From JBOHPP01 sp050731755 (GTDB taxonomy: Bacteria > Methylomirabilota > Methylomirabilia > Rokubacteriales > CSP1-6), in contig JBOHPP010000242.1 of the NCBI GenBank assembly GCA_050731755.1, positions 1 through 39,000 on the forward strand: DNA of 39,000 bases. The letters are read 5' to 3'. Positions 16,974 to 24,202 of the stretch are shown piece after piece. The notes under the pieces are model-generated. The model made no database searches. It was given only the letters and a program-made list of their open reading frames with translations, and was not told the DNA's origin. Position 1 is the stretch's first letter; each line of letters starts with the position of its first letter. A program made the position numbers and the translations under genes.

Positions 16974-17782
16974 CCGACGATGTCCTCGCCGCCGTCGACA
17001 CCGATCACGTTCCCCGTGATCCAGTACGCGTCGGGGTGCGAGAGCGCGACCAGGGCCCGGGCGACATCGTCCGGTGTCGTCATGCGGCCGCTGGGGTTGC
17101 GCCGTCGCGCCTCGGCGGCGATAGCCTCGTAGCCGGGGATCTTCTGCGCGGCCGGCGTCGCGCTGACGCCGGCCCGCAGCGCGTTGACGGTGATGCCGTG
17201 GGGGGCCAGCTCCATGGCCAGCTGGCGGACGTGGGATTCCAGCGCCGCCTTGGCCGCCGATACCGGGCCGTAGCTCGGTAGGACGCGGCTGCCGCCCGAA
17301 GAGGTCAGCGCGAAGATGCGGCCGCCCCGCGTCATGAGCCCGTGGCTCACGACGTCCTGGACCCAGTACACGAGGCTATGGGCCATCACGTCGAGCGTCA
17401 TCGCCATCTGGGCCGGAGCCACCGCTTCCTTCACGGGCTCGGCGATGAACGGCTTCAGCGCGCCGAAGGCCAGCGAGTGCAGCAGCACTCGCAGAGTCCC
17501 TGGGCGCCCCTCGGCCTCCAGCACCCGGGCCATCTCGGATACGGTCTCGGCGCGCTGCTCGGGGTCGGCGGCGTTGATGTTGAACAGGCGCGCCGTTCGC
17601 CCCGCGGCCCGGATCGTCTCGGCGACGCGCTCGGCATTGGGGAGGGTGGCCTTGCGGTCGAGGTGCACGCCGAAGACGTCGAGACCGGCGCGGGCCAGTG
17701 CCCCGCTGGTCGCGGCGCCGAACCCCGACGACGCGCCGAGCACGAGGGCCCAGCCGTCGAGGCGAATCGCGTCGGACGCCAT
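16970..17782 (-). CDS. FabI/FabL-like enoyl-ACP reductase (SDR superfamily)
   Basis: 270 residues from ATG 17782. Rossmann fold with LVLGASSGFGAATSGALA at the cofactor site. The active-site tyrosine and lysine are spaced Y-x6-K (YGPVSAAK), as in FabI/FabL enoyl reductases, not the Y-x3-K of classical SDRs. The C-terminal VNALRAGVSATPAAQKIPGYE and GNVIGVDGG parts also match the enoyl-reductase pattern. It probably reduces enoyl-ACP in fatty acid synthesis. Start choice: a TAGAAT box on the minus strand (17798-17793) ends 10 nt before ATG 17782, predicting a leaderless or near-leaderless message; in-frame starts farther upstream would lie in or beyond the promoter. Confidence 0.8.
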   Translation of the reverse strand: MASDAIRLDGWALVLGASSGFGAATSGALARAGLDVFGVHLDRKATLPNAERVAETIRAAGRTARLFNINAADPEQRAETVSEMARVLEAEGRPGTLRVLLHSLAFGALKPFIAEPVKEAVAPAQMAMTLDVMAHSLVYWVQDVVSHGLMTRGGRIFALTSSGGSRVLPSYGPVSAAKAALESHVRQLAMELAPHGITVNALRAGVSATPAAQKIPGYEAIAAEARRRNPSGRMTTPDDVARALVALSHPDAYWITGNVIGVDGGEDIVG

Positions 17783-17792
17783 GGACGGGCGC

Positions 17793-17807
17793 ATTCTATC
17801 GTAGAAT
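17793..17807. promoter_or_regulatory. Symmetric divergent -10 core (both genes leaderless or nearly so)
   Basis: ATTCTA-TCG-TAGAAT is a perfect inverted repeat that places a TAGAAT -10 box on each strand. On the plus strand (17802-17807) the cinA ATG follows after 9 nt; on the minus strand (17798-17793) the FabI-like ATG follows after 10 nt. Transcription starting about 7 nt from either box would begin within 2-4 nt of the start codons. No ribosome-binding site is visible for either gene. Confidence 0.6.
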
Positions 17808-17816
17808 TCTGGCGGC

Positions 17817-18545
17817 ATGCCGAAAACCGCGGGCATCGTTCTCGTCGGCAACGAGATCCTGTCCGGCAAGATCGTCGACGCCAACGCCGCCTACCTCTGT
17901 CGCGAGCTGCGCGGCCTCGGGGTGGACGTGCGCCGGATCAGCGTCGTGCCCGACGAGGTCGAGGCCATCGCCACCGAGGTCGCCGCCTGCGCCTGGGCCT
18001 GGGACCTCGTCTTCACTTCGGGCGGCGTGGGTCCCACGCACGACGACGTCACCATCGAAGGCGTGGCCCGCGCCCTGGGCATCCCTGTCGTCCGCCATCC
18101 CGCGCTGGTGACGCTGCTCCGCGAGCACTACGGTGACCGCCTCAGCGAGGCCCACCTGAAGATGGCCGAGGTGCCGGAGGGCGCCGAGCTGCTGGACGGT
18201 GGCTCGCTGCGGTTTCCCACCATCCTGGCCGGCAACGTGTACGTCCTGCCCGGCGTGCCCGAGATCTTTCAGCAGAAGTTCGAGGCCATCCGCGAGCGCT
18301 TCCGGGGCGAGCCCTACCATCTTCGTAACGTGTTCGTCCGTATCGGTGAAGGGATGCTGGCCGACTACCTCAACGCGCTGCTGCGAGACTTTCCGGCGCT
18401 GCTGCTCGGCTCCTACCCCGAGTTCTCGAACCCCGAGTACCGCGTCAAGGTGACGCTCGAGTCGCGGGACCTGGCCTACCTGGAGGCCGCGCTCGACGCG
18501 CTGCTGGCGCGGCTGCCCGGCGACGGCGTCGTCAAGGTGACCTGA
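17817..18545 (+). CDS. CinA N-terminal-type molybdopterin-binding domain protein
   Basis: 242 residues corresponding to the N-terminal (COG1058, MoaB/MogA-like) half of CinA; the C-terminal nicotinamide-nucleotide deamidase domain is absent. Signatures: VGNEILSGKIVDANAAYLC, the FTSGGVGPTHDDVTIEGVA loop, and LPGVPEIFQQKF. CinA N-domains in some proteins hydrolyse ADP-ribose/FAD; single-domain forms are poorly characterised. It likely has a leaderless message (see 17793-17807). The stop is followed after two codons by the in-frame TTG of the glycosyltransferase gene, but the domain is complete, so this is ordinary adjacency. Confidence 0.88.
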   Translation: MPKTAGIVLVGNEILSGKIVDANAAYLCRELRGLGVDVRRISVVPDEVEAIATEVAACAWAWDLVFTSGGVGPTHDDVTIEGVARALGIPVVRHPALVTLLREHYGDRLSEAHLKMAEVPEGAELLDGGSLRFPTILAGNVYVLPGVPEIFQQKFEAIRERFRGEPYHLRNVFVRIGEGMLADYLNALLRDFPALLLGSYPEFSNPEYRVKVTLESRDLAYLEAALDALLARLPGDGVVKVT

Positions 18546-18551
18546 CCGCCC

Positions 18552-19367
18552 TTGCCGACCGACCGGGGGCCCGCTCATCATGGAGAGGTGCGCGGACGGG
18601 CGCGCTCTCCCAAGCCGAAGGTCGTCGTGGTGATGCCGGCCTACAACGCCGGGCGCACCCTGCGTATGACCTACGAGGCCCTGCCCAAGGAGACGGTGAG
18701 CACGGTCATCCTGGTGGACGACGGCTCCACCGACGCCACGCTGGACGTCGCGCGCGAGCTGGGCCTGGAGATCTTCGTCCACAATCGGAACTACGGGTAC
18801 GGCGCCAACCAGAAGACCTGCTACACGGAGGCGCTCAAGGCAGGCGCCGACATCGTGGTCATGGTCCACCCCGACTACCAGTACGACCCGGCGCTGGTGC
18901 CCCAGATCATCGCGCCGATCGTGGCCGGGGAGGCCGATGTGGTCCTCGGCTCGCGACTCAAGAGCGGCTCGGCGCTGGCCCAGGGCATGCCGTGGTGGAA
19001 GTACGTGGCCAACCGCGCGCTGACCCGGCTGGAGAATCTCGTCTTCGGCCTGGCGCTGTCGGAGTACCACACGGGCTACCGGGCCTTCCGGCGCGAAGTG
19101 TTGGAAGTCGTCAACTATCTGCTGGACTCCGACAGCTTCGTATTCGATCAGGAGATCGTCGGCCAGGTGGTGTCGGCGCGTTTCCGGATCGCGGAGATCC
19201 CGGTGCCGACGCGGTATTTCCCGGAGGCCTCCACGGCCGGGATCCTGGCCTCCACGGGCTACGGGCTGCGGGTCCTCACCATGCTCTTCTGGTTCGCGCT
19301 CCACCGCGTCGGGCTCCGGCGCTCGCGCCGCTTCGACAGCCTGCGCGCGCGCTACACCCGCGGCTGA
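18552..19367 (+). CDS. Family 2 glycosyltransferase
   Basis: 271 residues if TTG 18552 is used; GTG 18588 is an alternative that removes 12 poorly conserved residues. GT-A fold with VVVVMPAYNAGRTL, the nucleotide-binding VDDGSTDAT, NYGYGANQKTCYTEAL, and MVHPDYQYDP where families usually have a D-x-D motif. GSRLKSGSALAQGMPWWK and the EYHTGYRAF segment match dolichyl-phosphate-type or polyprenyl-glycan GT2 enzymes. A C-terminal hydrophobic stretch (LTMLFWFAL) may touch the membrane. It likely moves a sugar from a nucleotide sugar to a lipid or glycan acceptor; the acceptor is unknown. Confidence 0.88.
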   Translation: MPTDRGPAHHGEVRGRARSPKPKVVVVMPAYNAGRTLRMTYEALPKETVSTVILVDDGSTDATLDVARELGLEIFVHNRNYGYGANQKTCYTEALKAGADIVVMVHPDYQYDPALVPQIIAPIVAGEADVVLGSRLKSGSALAQGMPWWKYVANRALTRLENLVFGLALSEYHTGYRAFRREVLEVVNYLLDSDSFVFDQEIVGQVVSARFRIAEIPVPTRYFPEASTAGILASTGYGLRVLTMLFWFALHRVGLRRSRRFDSLRARYTRG

Positions 19368-19370
19368 GTC

Positions 19371-19442
19371 GGAGGGGGCCTCGGCGGCCCCCTCCGAGGC
19401 CTCCCCCAGGAATCGATTGCGCCGGCAAAGCCGGCGCTCGAA
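19371..19442. repeat. Composite palindromic intergenic repeat, copy A (hairpin plus GCGCCGG element)
   Basis: First part: ten-base arms GGAGGGGGCC (19371-19380) and GGCCCCCTCC (19386-19395) form a perfect hairpin with a 5-nt loop just after the glycosyltransferase stop. CCTCCCC follows at 19400-19406. Second part: GCGCCGG (19419-19425), six bases, then CGGCGCTCGAA (19432-19442). The same order recurs at 38870-38965. The hairpin probably works as a terminator between convergent genes despite having no U-tract. Confidence 0.7.
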
Positions 19443-19477
19443 CAGCGGTTATCCCAACGCGCGCCGTCGTGCGCTGC

Positions 19478-20206
19478 TCAGCCGGTGAGGACGGTCGCGG
19501 CGAAGCGCGGGTAGGCTAGGGCCACCGCCTCCCGCACGCGGGTGCGCAGCAGGCGCAACTCGTCGGGCGTGGGAGGTGGGGTGACAGCCACCGCGGCGTC
19601 GTACTCCACGGCGAAGCCGGTTTGGCGCTCCAAGTCCTCCCGGCTCACGCCAGGATGGAGGGACTGCACCACCAGCCTCGCGCGCTCGCGATCGAAACGG
19701 AAGACGCAGAGCGGCGTGACGCACGTCCACGGCCCACCGGGGCGAACGACGTCGGCCGGGCCGGACCCCGGGCTCGTCACGTGGTCCACGCGCTCCACGA
19801 AGATCCGCGGCGAGTGCTCGGTCCGGAAGAGGACCACGCGCCGGGGCAGGTAGTAGAGCATCGCCGCTCCGGCGCCTCCCGGCAGTCGTACGTGCGGTCG
19901 CCCGGCGTCGCCGATGGCAATCAGGTTCAGGTTGCCGTGGCGGTCGATCTGCCCTCCGGACAGGAAGAACAGATCGAAGCCGCCCCGCTGGGCGAAGTCG
20001 TAGAACTCCTTGGAGCCCTGCCGGAACGGCCAGTAGTCGGGGTGGTTCATGATGACCACGCGGGCCCGGGGCGCGTGGGTCAGATGGGCGAGCAGCACGC
20101 CGCTGGCCGGCACCGGAGCCAGCGTGCCTACCGCCACCGTCTCGCCGTCGCGCACTTCGCGGGCGATGACGGTCGCCATCAACTCCTCGGGACGGTACGC
20201 GGTCAC
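19478..20206 (-). CDS. CoA-transferase beta subunit (family I, GctB/IpdB-like)
   Basis: 242 residues. Family-I CoA-transferase beta fold with AVGTLAPVPASGVLLA at the N-terminus, FLSGGQIDRHGNLNLIAIG, RLPGGAGAAMLYYLPRR and ERVDHVTSPG. Where glutaconate CoA-transferase beta subunits carry the active-site glutamate (YESG region), this protein appears to read MNHPD, so the classical glutamyl-CoA mechanism may not apply; IpdB-type hydrolases also lack it. This alignment is by eye. GTG 20206 overlaps the alpha stop (GTGA), so alpha and beta are coupled. The alpha subunit is the UGA-containing gene upstream. Confidence 0.85.
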   Translation of the reverse strand: MTAYRPEELMATVIAREVRDGETVAVGTLAPVPASGVLLAHLTHAPRARVVIMNHPDYWPFRQGSKEFYDFAQRGGFDLFFLSGGQIDRHGNLNLIAIGDAGRPHVRLPGGAGAAMLYYLPRRVVLFRTEHSPRIFVERVDHVTSPGSGPADVVRPGGPWTCVTPLCVFRFDRERARLVVQSLHPGVSREDLERQTGFAVEYDAAVAVTPPPTPDELRLLRTRVREAVALAYPRFAATVLTG

Positions 20207-21048
20207 CCGAGCCGCGCCAGATAGGCGGCGTGATCTTTGGGGCCGGAGACCCAGCGCTCCAGGTAGCGCGCGAACGTCCCGTCGTCGCCCGCCGCGGCGA
20301 CGTACTCCTCGAAGTGAGGGGCGTCGAGGTCGCGCACGCCCCGCACCAGCGTGGGATGGGCCCCGCCGGGCAGCTCGACGACCGCGGTGACGTGAATGCC
20401 GTCGAGCACCACACCAGGGCCGGCCCGCCGCACTTCGTCGGCCGGCGCCAGGCGCTCGGCGGAAGCGATCACCACCCGCGAGGCCTGGGCCAGCAGGGCG
20501 TCGTCCTCCATGGGATCGAGCAGGACCGTCCCGTCGGGCGAGGCGACCACCGCGTGGATCAGGGCCACGTCGCAGCGGATGGCCGGCACCAGCATCACCC
20601 GCTGGTCCGGCGCGTAGGGATCGGCGATTACGGTGAAGTCCGGCCGCAGGCGCTCGTAGTCGGAGCCGACGTGGCCGGGCACCGGCATGAAGGGCACGCT
20701 CTGGGCTCCGGCCTGGAGCCCGGCGAGCAAGCCGGGTCAGGTGTGATCGAGGCAGCGCAGCCGCCCGCTTTCCGCCCAGCGGCGGAAGTTGGGCGCGGGG
20801 CCGAACTCGTTGAGGATGATCTGGGCGAACTCTACGGAGGCCGCGCACCCGGCCCCGATCAACAGGTCGATCCCGAAGCCTCCGGTGGAGGCGGCGACGA
20901 GATGCAGATCGCGCACGCCGCTGCGGATCACCTCGCGGATCAGCGCCGTCGGCGTGATCATGACCGGCCCGCCGCCGATGCCGAGCCGCATGCCGCTCTG
21001 TACGTAGCGCGGCACCTCGCCGAGGGCGATGCGTTTGTCGCTCGTCAC
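20203..21048 (-). CDS. CoA-transferase alpha subunit with in-frame UGA, probable selenoprotein (U104)
   Basis: Reading through UGA 20739-20737 gives 281 residues that match one complete alpha subunit: N-terminal part RLGIGGGPVMITPTALIREV (residues about 21-40) and C-terminal part LLAGLQAGAQSVPFMPV plus GSDYERLRP. Residue 104 is encoded by UGA in the context LDHT-U-PGLLAG; I recall related subunits having Cys or another small residue here. The two halves are in the same frame with no indel. A GC hairpin with A-G at the start of its loop follows 15 nt after the UGA (see SECIS entry). If Sec is not inserted, this is a nonsense pseudogene whose downstream half still encodes clean protein. Start is GTG 21048; no ribosome site is obvious. 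It lies 31 nt after the SnoaL-like gene. Confidence 0.75.
20703..20739 (-). other. Candidate SECIS for the CoA-transferase UGA
   Basis: Counting from the UGA (20739-20737), 15 nt separate it from a perfect 7-bp stem GGGCTCC/GGAGCCC (20721-20715 and 20709-20703) closed by the loop AGGCC (20714-20710). The loop starts 22 nt after the UGA and its second base is G, as the bacterial SECIS consensus requires. A second, nearer hairpin CCCGGC/GCCGGG also starts right after the UGA and could compete. Confidence 0.65.
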
Positions 21049-21079
21049 GAGAGTATTGTCGGCCGCGCCCGGGTGACGG

Positions 21080-21484
21080 TCAAGATTCCGGCGTGCCGCC
21101 CAGCACGTGCGAGGCGTGGTGATGCACCATCAGCCAGCCGCCGTCGGCCAGCGCGAAGATGTTGGTGGCCAGAACCGTCGTCACCGACACCCGCCCGCGG
21201 ACCTGCGAGAGGATGTTCTCGGTGCAGGTAACCCAGCCAAGGTCACCATGCCTCACCACCTGAGCCTCGGAGACCGTGAACCGGATCTCGCCGGTGTTGT
21301 TGAGGATGGCCTCCCACGACGCCCGCACGGCGTCCCAGCCGCTCAGCAGCGGCCAACCCGGGTGCACGCACTTGACGTGGTCGCCGTGGGCCCACACCTT
21401 CTCCATCTCGGCCAGATCCAGCGTCTCGAAGGCGCGGTAGAAGCGACGGTTGGCCTCCTCGATCTCGGCCCGGACGTCGGTCAT
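21080..21484 (-). CDS. SnoaL-like / NTF2-fold protein
   Basis: 134 residues in an NTF2-like cone fold (SnoaL or DUF4440 type). Typical features are the N-terminal helix ANRRFYRAFETLDLAEMEKVW, a GDHVKCVHPGWPLLSGWDAVRASW core, and the C-terminal WLMVHHHAS strand. Many such proteins act as small-molecule isomerases or binding proteins; the ligand is unknown. ATG 21484 overlaps the Rieske gene stop (ATGA). It is probably cotranscribed with the Rieske gene and, 31 nt downstream, the CoA-transferase alpha gene. Confidence 0.8.
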   Translation of the reverse strand: MTDVRAEIEEANRRFYRAFETLDLAEMEKVWAHGDHVKCVHPGWPLLSGWDAVRASWEAILNNTGEIRFTVSEAQVVRHGDLGWVTCTENILSQVRGRVSVTTVLATNIFALADGGWLMVHHHASHVLGGTPES

Positions 21485-21831
21485 GGCCCGGGGCAGGCGA
21501 CGACGATCTCCCCGCCCTCCCGTCGGAGGGGCAGCGCCGTCAGGGCCGCCCCCACGCAGGGACCGGCCGTGCAGCGCCCGCTGGCCGGCTCGTAGATGGC
21601 GCCGTGCGTGGCGCAGACGAGGGCCCGGCCGTCCTGGCTGAGGAACTCGTTGGGCCAGAGGTCGAGGGGCGTGCCGACGTGGGCGCAGCGGTTGACGTAG
21701 GCGTAGTAGCCGCCGTCGTGGCTGACGACGAAGCCGTCGAGCGATCGTTCGCCGCAGGCCAGACGGAACTTGACCGTCCGGCCGGGCGGCAAGTCGGCCA
21801 CCGAACAGCGCCACTCCGGCGAGGCGGCCAT
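21481..21831 (-). CDS. Small Rieske [2Fe-2S] ferredoxin-like protein
   Basis: 116 residues. The two Rieske half-sites are present: NRCAHVGTPLD (C-x-H) and VCATHGAIYE (C-x2-H), and a third and fourth cysteine follow in GRCTAGPC. Proteins of this size act as Rieske ferredoxins for oxygenases or as nitrite-reductase small subunits. No oxygenase is adjacent. ATG 21831 is preferred over ATG 21840 because TAACAT on the minus strand (21844-21839) lies 7 nt upstream, the leaderless spacing. Confidence 0.85.
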   Translation of the reverse strand: MAASPEWRCSVADLPPGRTVKFRLACGERSLDGFVVSHDGGYYAYVNRCAHVGTPLDLWPNEFLSQDGRALVCATHGAIYEPASGRCTAGPCVGAALTALPLRREGGEIVVACPGP

Positions 21832-21838
21832 GGGCCGC

Positions 21839-21848
21839 ATGTTACCAT
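21839..21848. promoter_or_regulatory. Overlapping divergent -10 boxes (Rieske and ABC-exporter genes)
   Basis: On the minus strand TAACAT (21844-21839) is 7 nt before ATG 21831 of the Rieske gene. On the plus strand TACCAT (21843-21848) is 8 nt before GTG 21857 of the ABC ATPase gene. Both boxes fit TANNNT and overlap each other, so each gene would have a leaderless message. Neither gene has a ribosome-binding site nearby. Confidence 0.5.
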
Positions 21849-21856
21849 TCAGCCCT

Positions 21857-22792
21857 GTGCTGGCCATCGACGCGCGCGACGTATTCAAGACATTCCGCTC
21901 GGGGATCGTGCGCCGACGCACCATCTCCGCGCTGCGCGGCGTGTCCCTGACCGTTCCCCGCGGCGCCATCGTCGGGGTGCTGGGGCCCAACGGCGCGGGC
22001 AAGACGACGCTCCTGTCGATCCTGACCACCTTGCTCACGCCCGACGCCGGACGCGTCACCGTGCTCGGTCTCGACGTCGTCCGCGACGCCGCCCGTCTGC
22101 GGCGGCGGCTCAACCTGGCCAGCGGCCGGCCCTCGTTCCTGTGGAGCCTGCGCGTCGACGAGATCCTCGCCTTCTACGGGCGCCTGTACGGGCTGTGGGG
22201 AGCCGCGTTGCGGCGTCGGGTCGACGAGCTGATCGAGGCCTGCGAGCTCGATCCCCACCGCCGCGCGCAGTACAACGAGCTGAGCACCGGCTTCAAGCAG
22301 CGGCTGGCCCTGGCCAAGGCGCTGGTGAACGACCCGGAGCTGCTCTTCCTCGACGAGCCCACGTTGGGCCTGGACCCCGACTTCGCCGTCCGGATGCGCG
22401 CCCACATCGCCGCGCTGCGCCGGGAGCGCGGCAAGACCATCGTACTGACCACGCACTACATGCGGGAGGCCGAGGCGCTGTGCGACGAGGTGGCCTTCAT
22501 CAAGGGCGGCCTCATCCTGGCCCGGGGCACCGCCGACGACCTCAAGCGGCAGATCCGGATCGGCGACGTGATCGCGCTGCGCCTGGAGCCGCCCCGGGTG
22601 CCCTGGCTGATCGGCGCGCCGGGCATCCTGCGCTGCGCCGAGTCCGACGGCTGGCTCGAGTGCACGGTGGACGATGCCGAAAAGCGCCTGCCCGAGCTGC
22701 TCCAGGCCCTGCAGGCCGGCGGCGTCGTCGTCCGCAACGTGCAGGTGAGGGAGCCGGAGCTGGAGGAGGTCTTCGTTGAGCTGGCGCGCTGA
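21857..22792 (+). CDS. ABC-2 type exporter ATP-binding protein
   Basis: 311 residues from GTG 21857 (ATG 21839 would add six). Walker A GPNGAGKTT, Q-loop region, signature LSTGFKQR (the T in place of G is common in ABC-2 exporters), Walker B LLFLDEPTLGLD and H-loop LTTHYM are intact. The C-terminal 80 residues form the usual extension of drug/polysaccharide ABC-2 ATPases. The downstream permease overlaps its 3' end by 17 nt, so the two form one exporter. The substrate cannot be deduced. Confidence 0.93.
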   Translation: MLAIDARDVFKTFRSGIVRRRTISALRGVSLTVPRGAIVGVLGPNGAGKTTLLSILTTLLTPDAGRVTVLGLDVVRDAARLRRRLNLASGRPSFLWSLRVDEILAFYGRLYGLWGAALRRRVDELIEACELDPHRRAQYNELSTGFKQRLALAKALVNDPELLFLDEPTLGLDPDFAVRMRAHIAALRRERGKTIVLTTHYMREAEALCDEVAFIKGGLILARGTADDLKRQIRIGDVIALRLEPPRVPWLIGAPGILRCAESDGWLECTVDDAEKRLPELLQALQAGGVVVRNVQVREPELEEVFVELAR

Positions 22793-23570
22793 GGCGGTGG
22801 CGGTGTGGGCCTTCGTGGTCCGCAACTTCATCATGGGCAGCCGCAACGTGTTCTTCTTCTTCGAGCTGCTCTTCTGGCCCATGGTCGGCGTGGTCTCGAT
22901 CGGGCTCATGGCCCGCTTCCTCGCCCTGGAGACGCAGGAGACGGCGTTCGTGCTCATCGGCACCATGGCGCTGTCGGTGGTGCAGGTCTGCGAGCTGGAG
23001 GTCGCCTACGTCGTGCTCTTCGACGTGTGGTCGAAGTCGGTGAAGCACCAGTTCCTGGCCCCCATCGGCGTGCGCCACCTGACCGCCGGGGCCTGGGTGG
23101 TGGGCATCGTCCGTGGTCTGGGAATCTTCGCGATCCTGGCCGTCCTCGGCTGGTGGTCCTTCGCGTTCAACCCGCTGGCGCCGGGGCCGTTGCCGCTGGC
23201 CGTGTTCCTGCTGGGCTGCTTGCTCACCGCCTGGATCGTGGGCATCGGCGTGTGCGCGCTCATCACGATGTTCGGCACCCGCGCCGAGGCCTTCGCCTGG
23301 GCGACCGTGAACTTCGTGCTGGTGCTGGCCGGGATCTACTACCCCGTGTCGGTGCTGCCACCGCCCATCGCCGCGGCGGCGGCGGCCATGCCGCTCACGT
23401 ACTTCCTCGACGCCTACCGCGCGCACTTCGGATTCGCCTCGCAGTTCCAAGCGCCCGTCCTCACCGGATTCGCCCTGGCCCTGCTCTATGTCGTCCTCGT
23501 GCACCTGGTCTTCCTGGCCGCGGTGGGCCGCGCCCGCCGCACCGGGCTGCTGCTCAAGATGTCGGAGTGA
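22776..23570 (+). CDS. ABC-2 type exporter permease
   Basis: 264 residues with six hydrophobic segments and the ABC-2 permease layout. The start is TTG 22776, inside the ATPase gene, preceded by GGAGGAGG with 6-nt spacing; no better start is in frame. The LAGIYYPVSVLPPPIAAAA segment near residue 185-205 resembles the conserved ABC-2 region before the final helices. Partner of the preceding ATPase. Confidence 0.9.
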   Translation: MSWRAEAVAVWAFVVRNFIMGSRNVFFFFELLFWPMVGVVSIGLMARFLALETQETAFVLIGTMALSVVQVCELEVAYVVLFDVWSKSVKHQFLAPIGVRHLTAGAWVVGIVRGLGIFAILAVLGWWSFAFNPLAPGPLPLAVFLLGCLLTAWIVGIGVCALITMFGTRAEAFAWATVNFVLVLAGIYYPVSVLPPPIAAAAAAMPLTYFLDAYRAHFGFASQFQAPVLTGFALALLYVVLVHLVFLAAVGRARRTGLLLKMSE

Positions 23571-23581
23571 GGAGCGCCCCC

Positions 23582-24202
23582 ATGGACCCCAGCGACTTCG
23601 TTCGCCTGAGCCCGACCACGCTCTCCGATGTCCTGACCCGCGACCGTGTGATGGACGCGGGCATCCGGCCCGTCTGGATGCCCATGCCGCGCGTGGCCGG
23701 GCCGGCCTATCCCGTCCGCTGCGAGGCCGGGGACAACCTCATGCTGCACGCCGCCATCCACCGGGCGCCGGCCGGCGCGGTGATCGTGGTGGAAGCGGGC
23801 GATCGGGACTACGCCGTCTCCGGCGGCAACGTCTGCGCCTGGGCCCAGAAGCGCGGGATCGCGGCGTTCGTGGTCGACGGCGTCATCCGCGACGTGGCCG
23901 AGGTGCGCTCGCTGGGGTTCCCCGTCTTCGCCCGCGGCGTGATCCCGATCCCCGGCGACAAACGGCGGACGGGGGTGCTCAACGGTCCGATCCGCTGCGG
24001 CGGCATCCACGTGGCGCCGGGGGACGTCGTGGTCGCCGACGAGGAGGGCATCGTGGTGGTGGAGCGGGCTCGGGCCGCGGAAGTTCTGAAGTCGGCCGAG
24101 GCCAAGGCGGCCAAGGACGCGGCGACGTCGCTGGACGAGTGGGGGCGCGCCCACCAGGAGCGGGTCGAGAAGACGCTGCGAGAGCTCGGGTTTTCCGGGT
24201 GA
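23582..24202 (+). CDS. RraA-family / HMG aldolase-like protein
   Basis: 206 residues of the RraA-like family, which includes 4-hydroxy-4-methyl-2-oxoglutarate aldolases, oxaloacetate decarboxylases and the RNase E regulator RraA. The TTLSDVL start, VVEAGDRDYAVSGGNVCAWAQ, the substrate/metal loop VVDGVIRDVAEV (conserved Arg-Asp) and GDVVVADEEGIVVV match. In this kind of genome a metal-dependent aldolase or decarboxylase is likelier than an RNase E inhibitor. ATG 23582 has GGAG upstream. Its stop overlaps the next start (TGATG). Confidence 0.85.
   Translation: MDPSDFVRLSPTTLSDVLTRDRVMDAGIRPVWMPMPRVAGPAYPVRCEAGDNLMLHAAIHRAPAGAVIVVEAGDRDYAVSGGNVCAWAQKRGIAAFVVDGVIRDVAEVRSLGFPVFARGVIPIPGDKRRTGVLNGPIRCGGIHVAPGDVVVADEEGIVVVERARAAEVLKSAEAKAAKDAATSLDEWGRAHQERVEKTLRELGFSG

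Noticed and set aside
18543..18590. In-frame UGA between the CinA-type gene and the glycosyltransferase
   Set aside because: The two genes are in the same frame, but both proteins are complete without fusion, the residues around the UGA match no family, and no SECIS-like hairpin at the right distance was seen.
20719..20736. The CCCGGC/GCCGGG hairpin directly after the CoA-transferase UGA as the SECIS
   Set aside because: Its loop begins only 6 nt after the UGA, closer than the usual bacterial distance; the next hairpin fits better.
20203..21048. Reading the CoA-transferase alpha gene as a pseudogene or as two separate genes
   Set aside because: Frame, motifs and the beta overlap are intact, and two other genes in the window show the same UGA-plus-hairpin arrangement at Cys positions.
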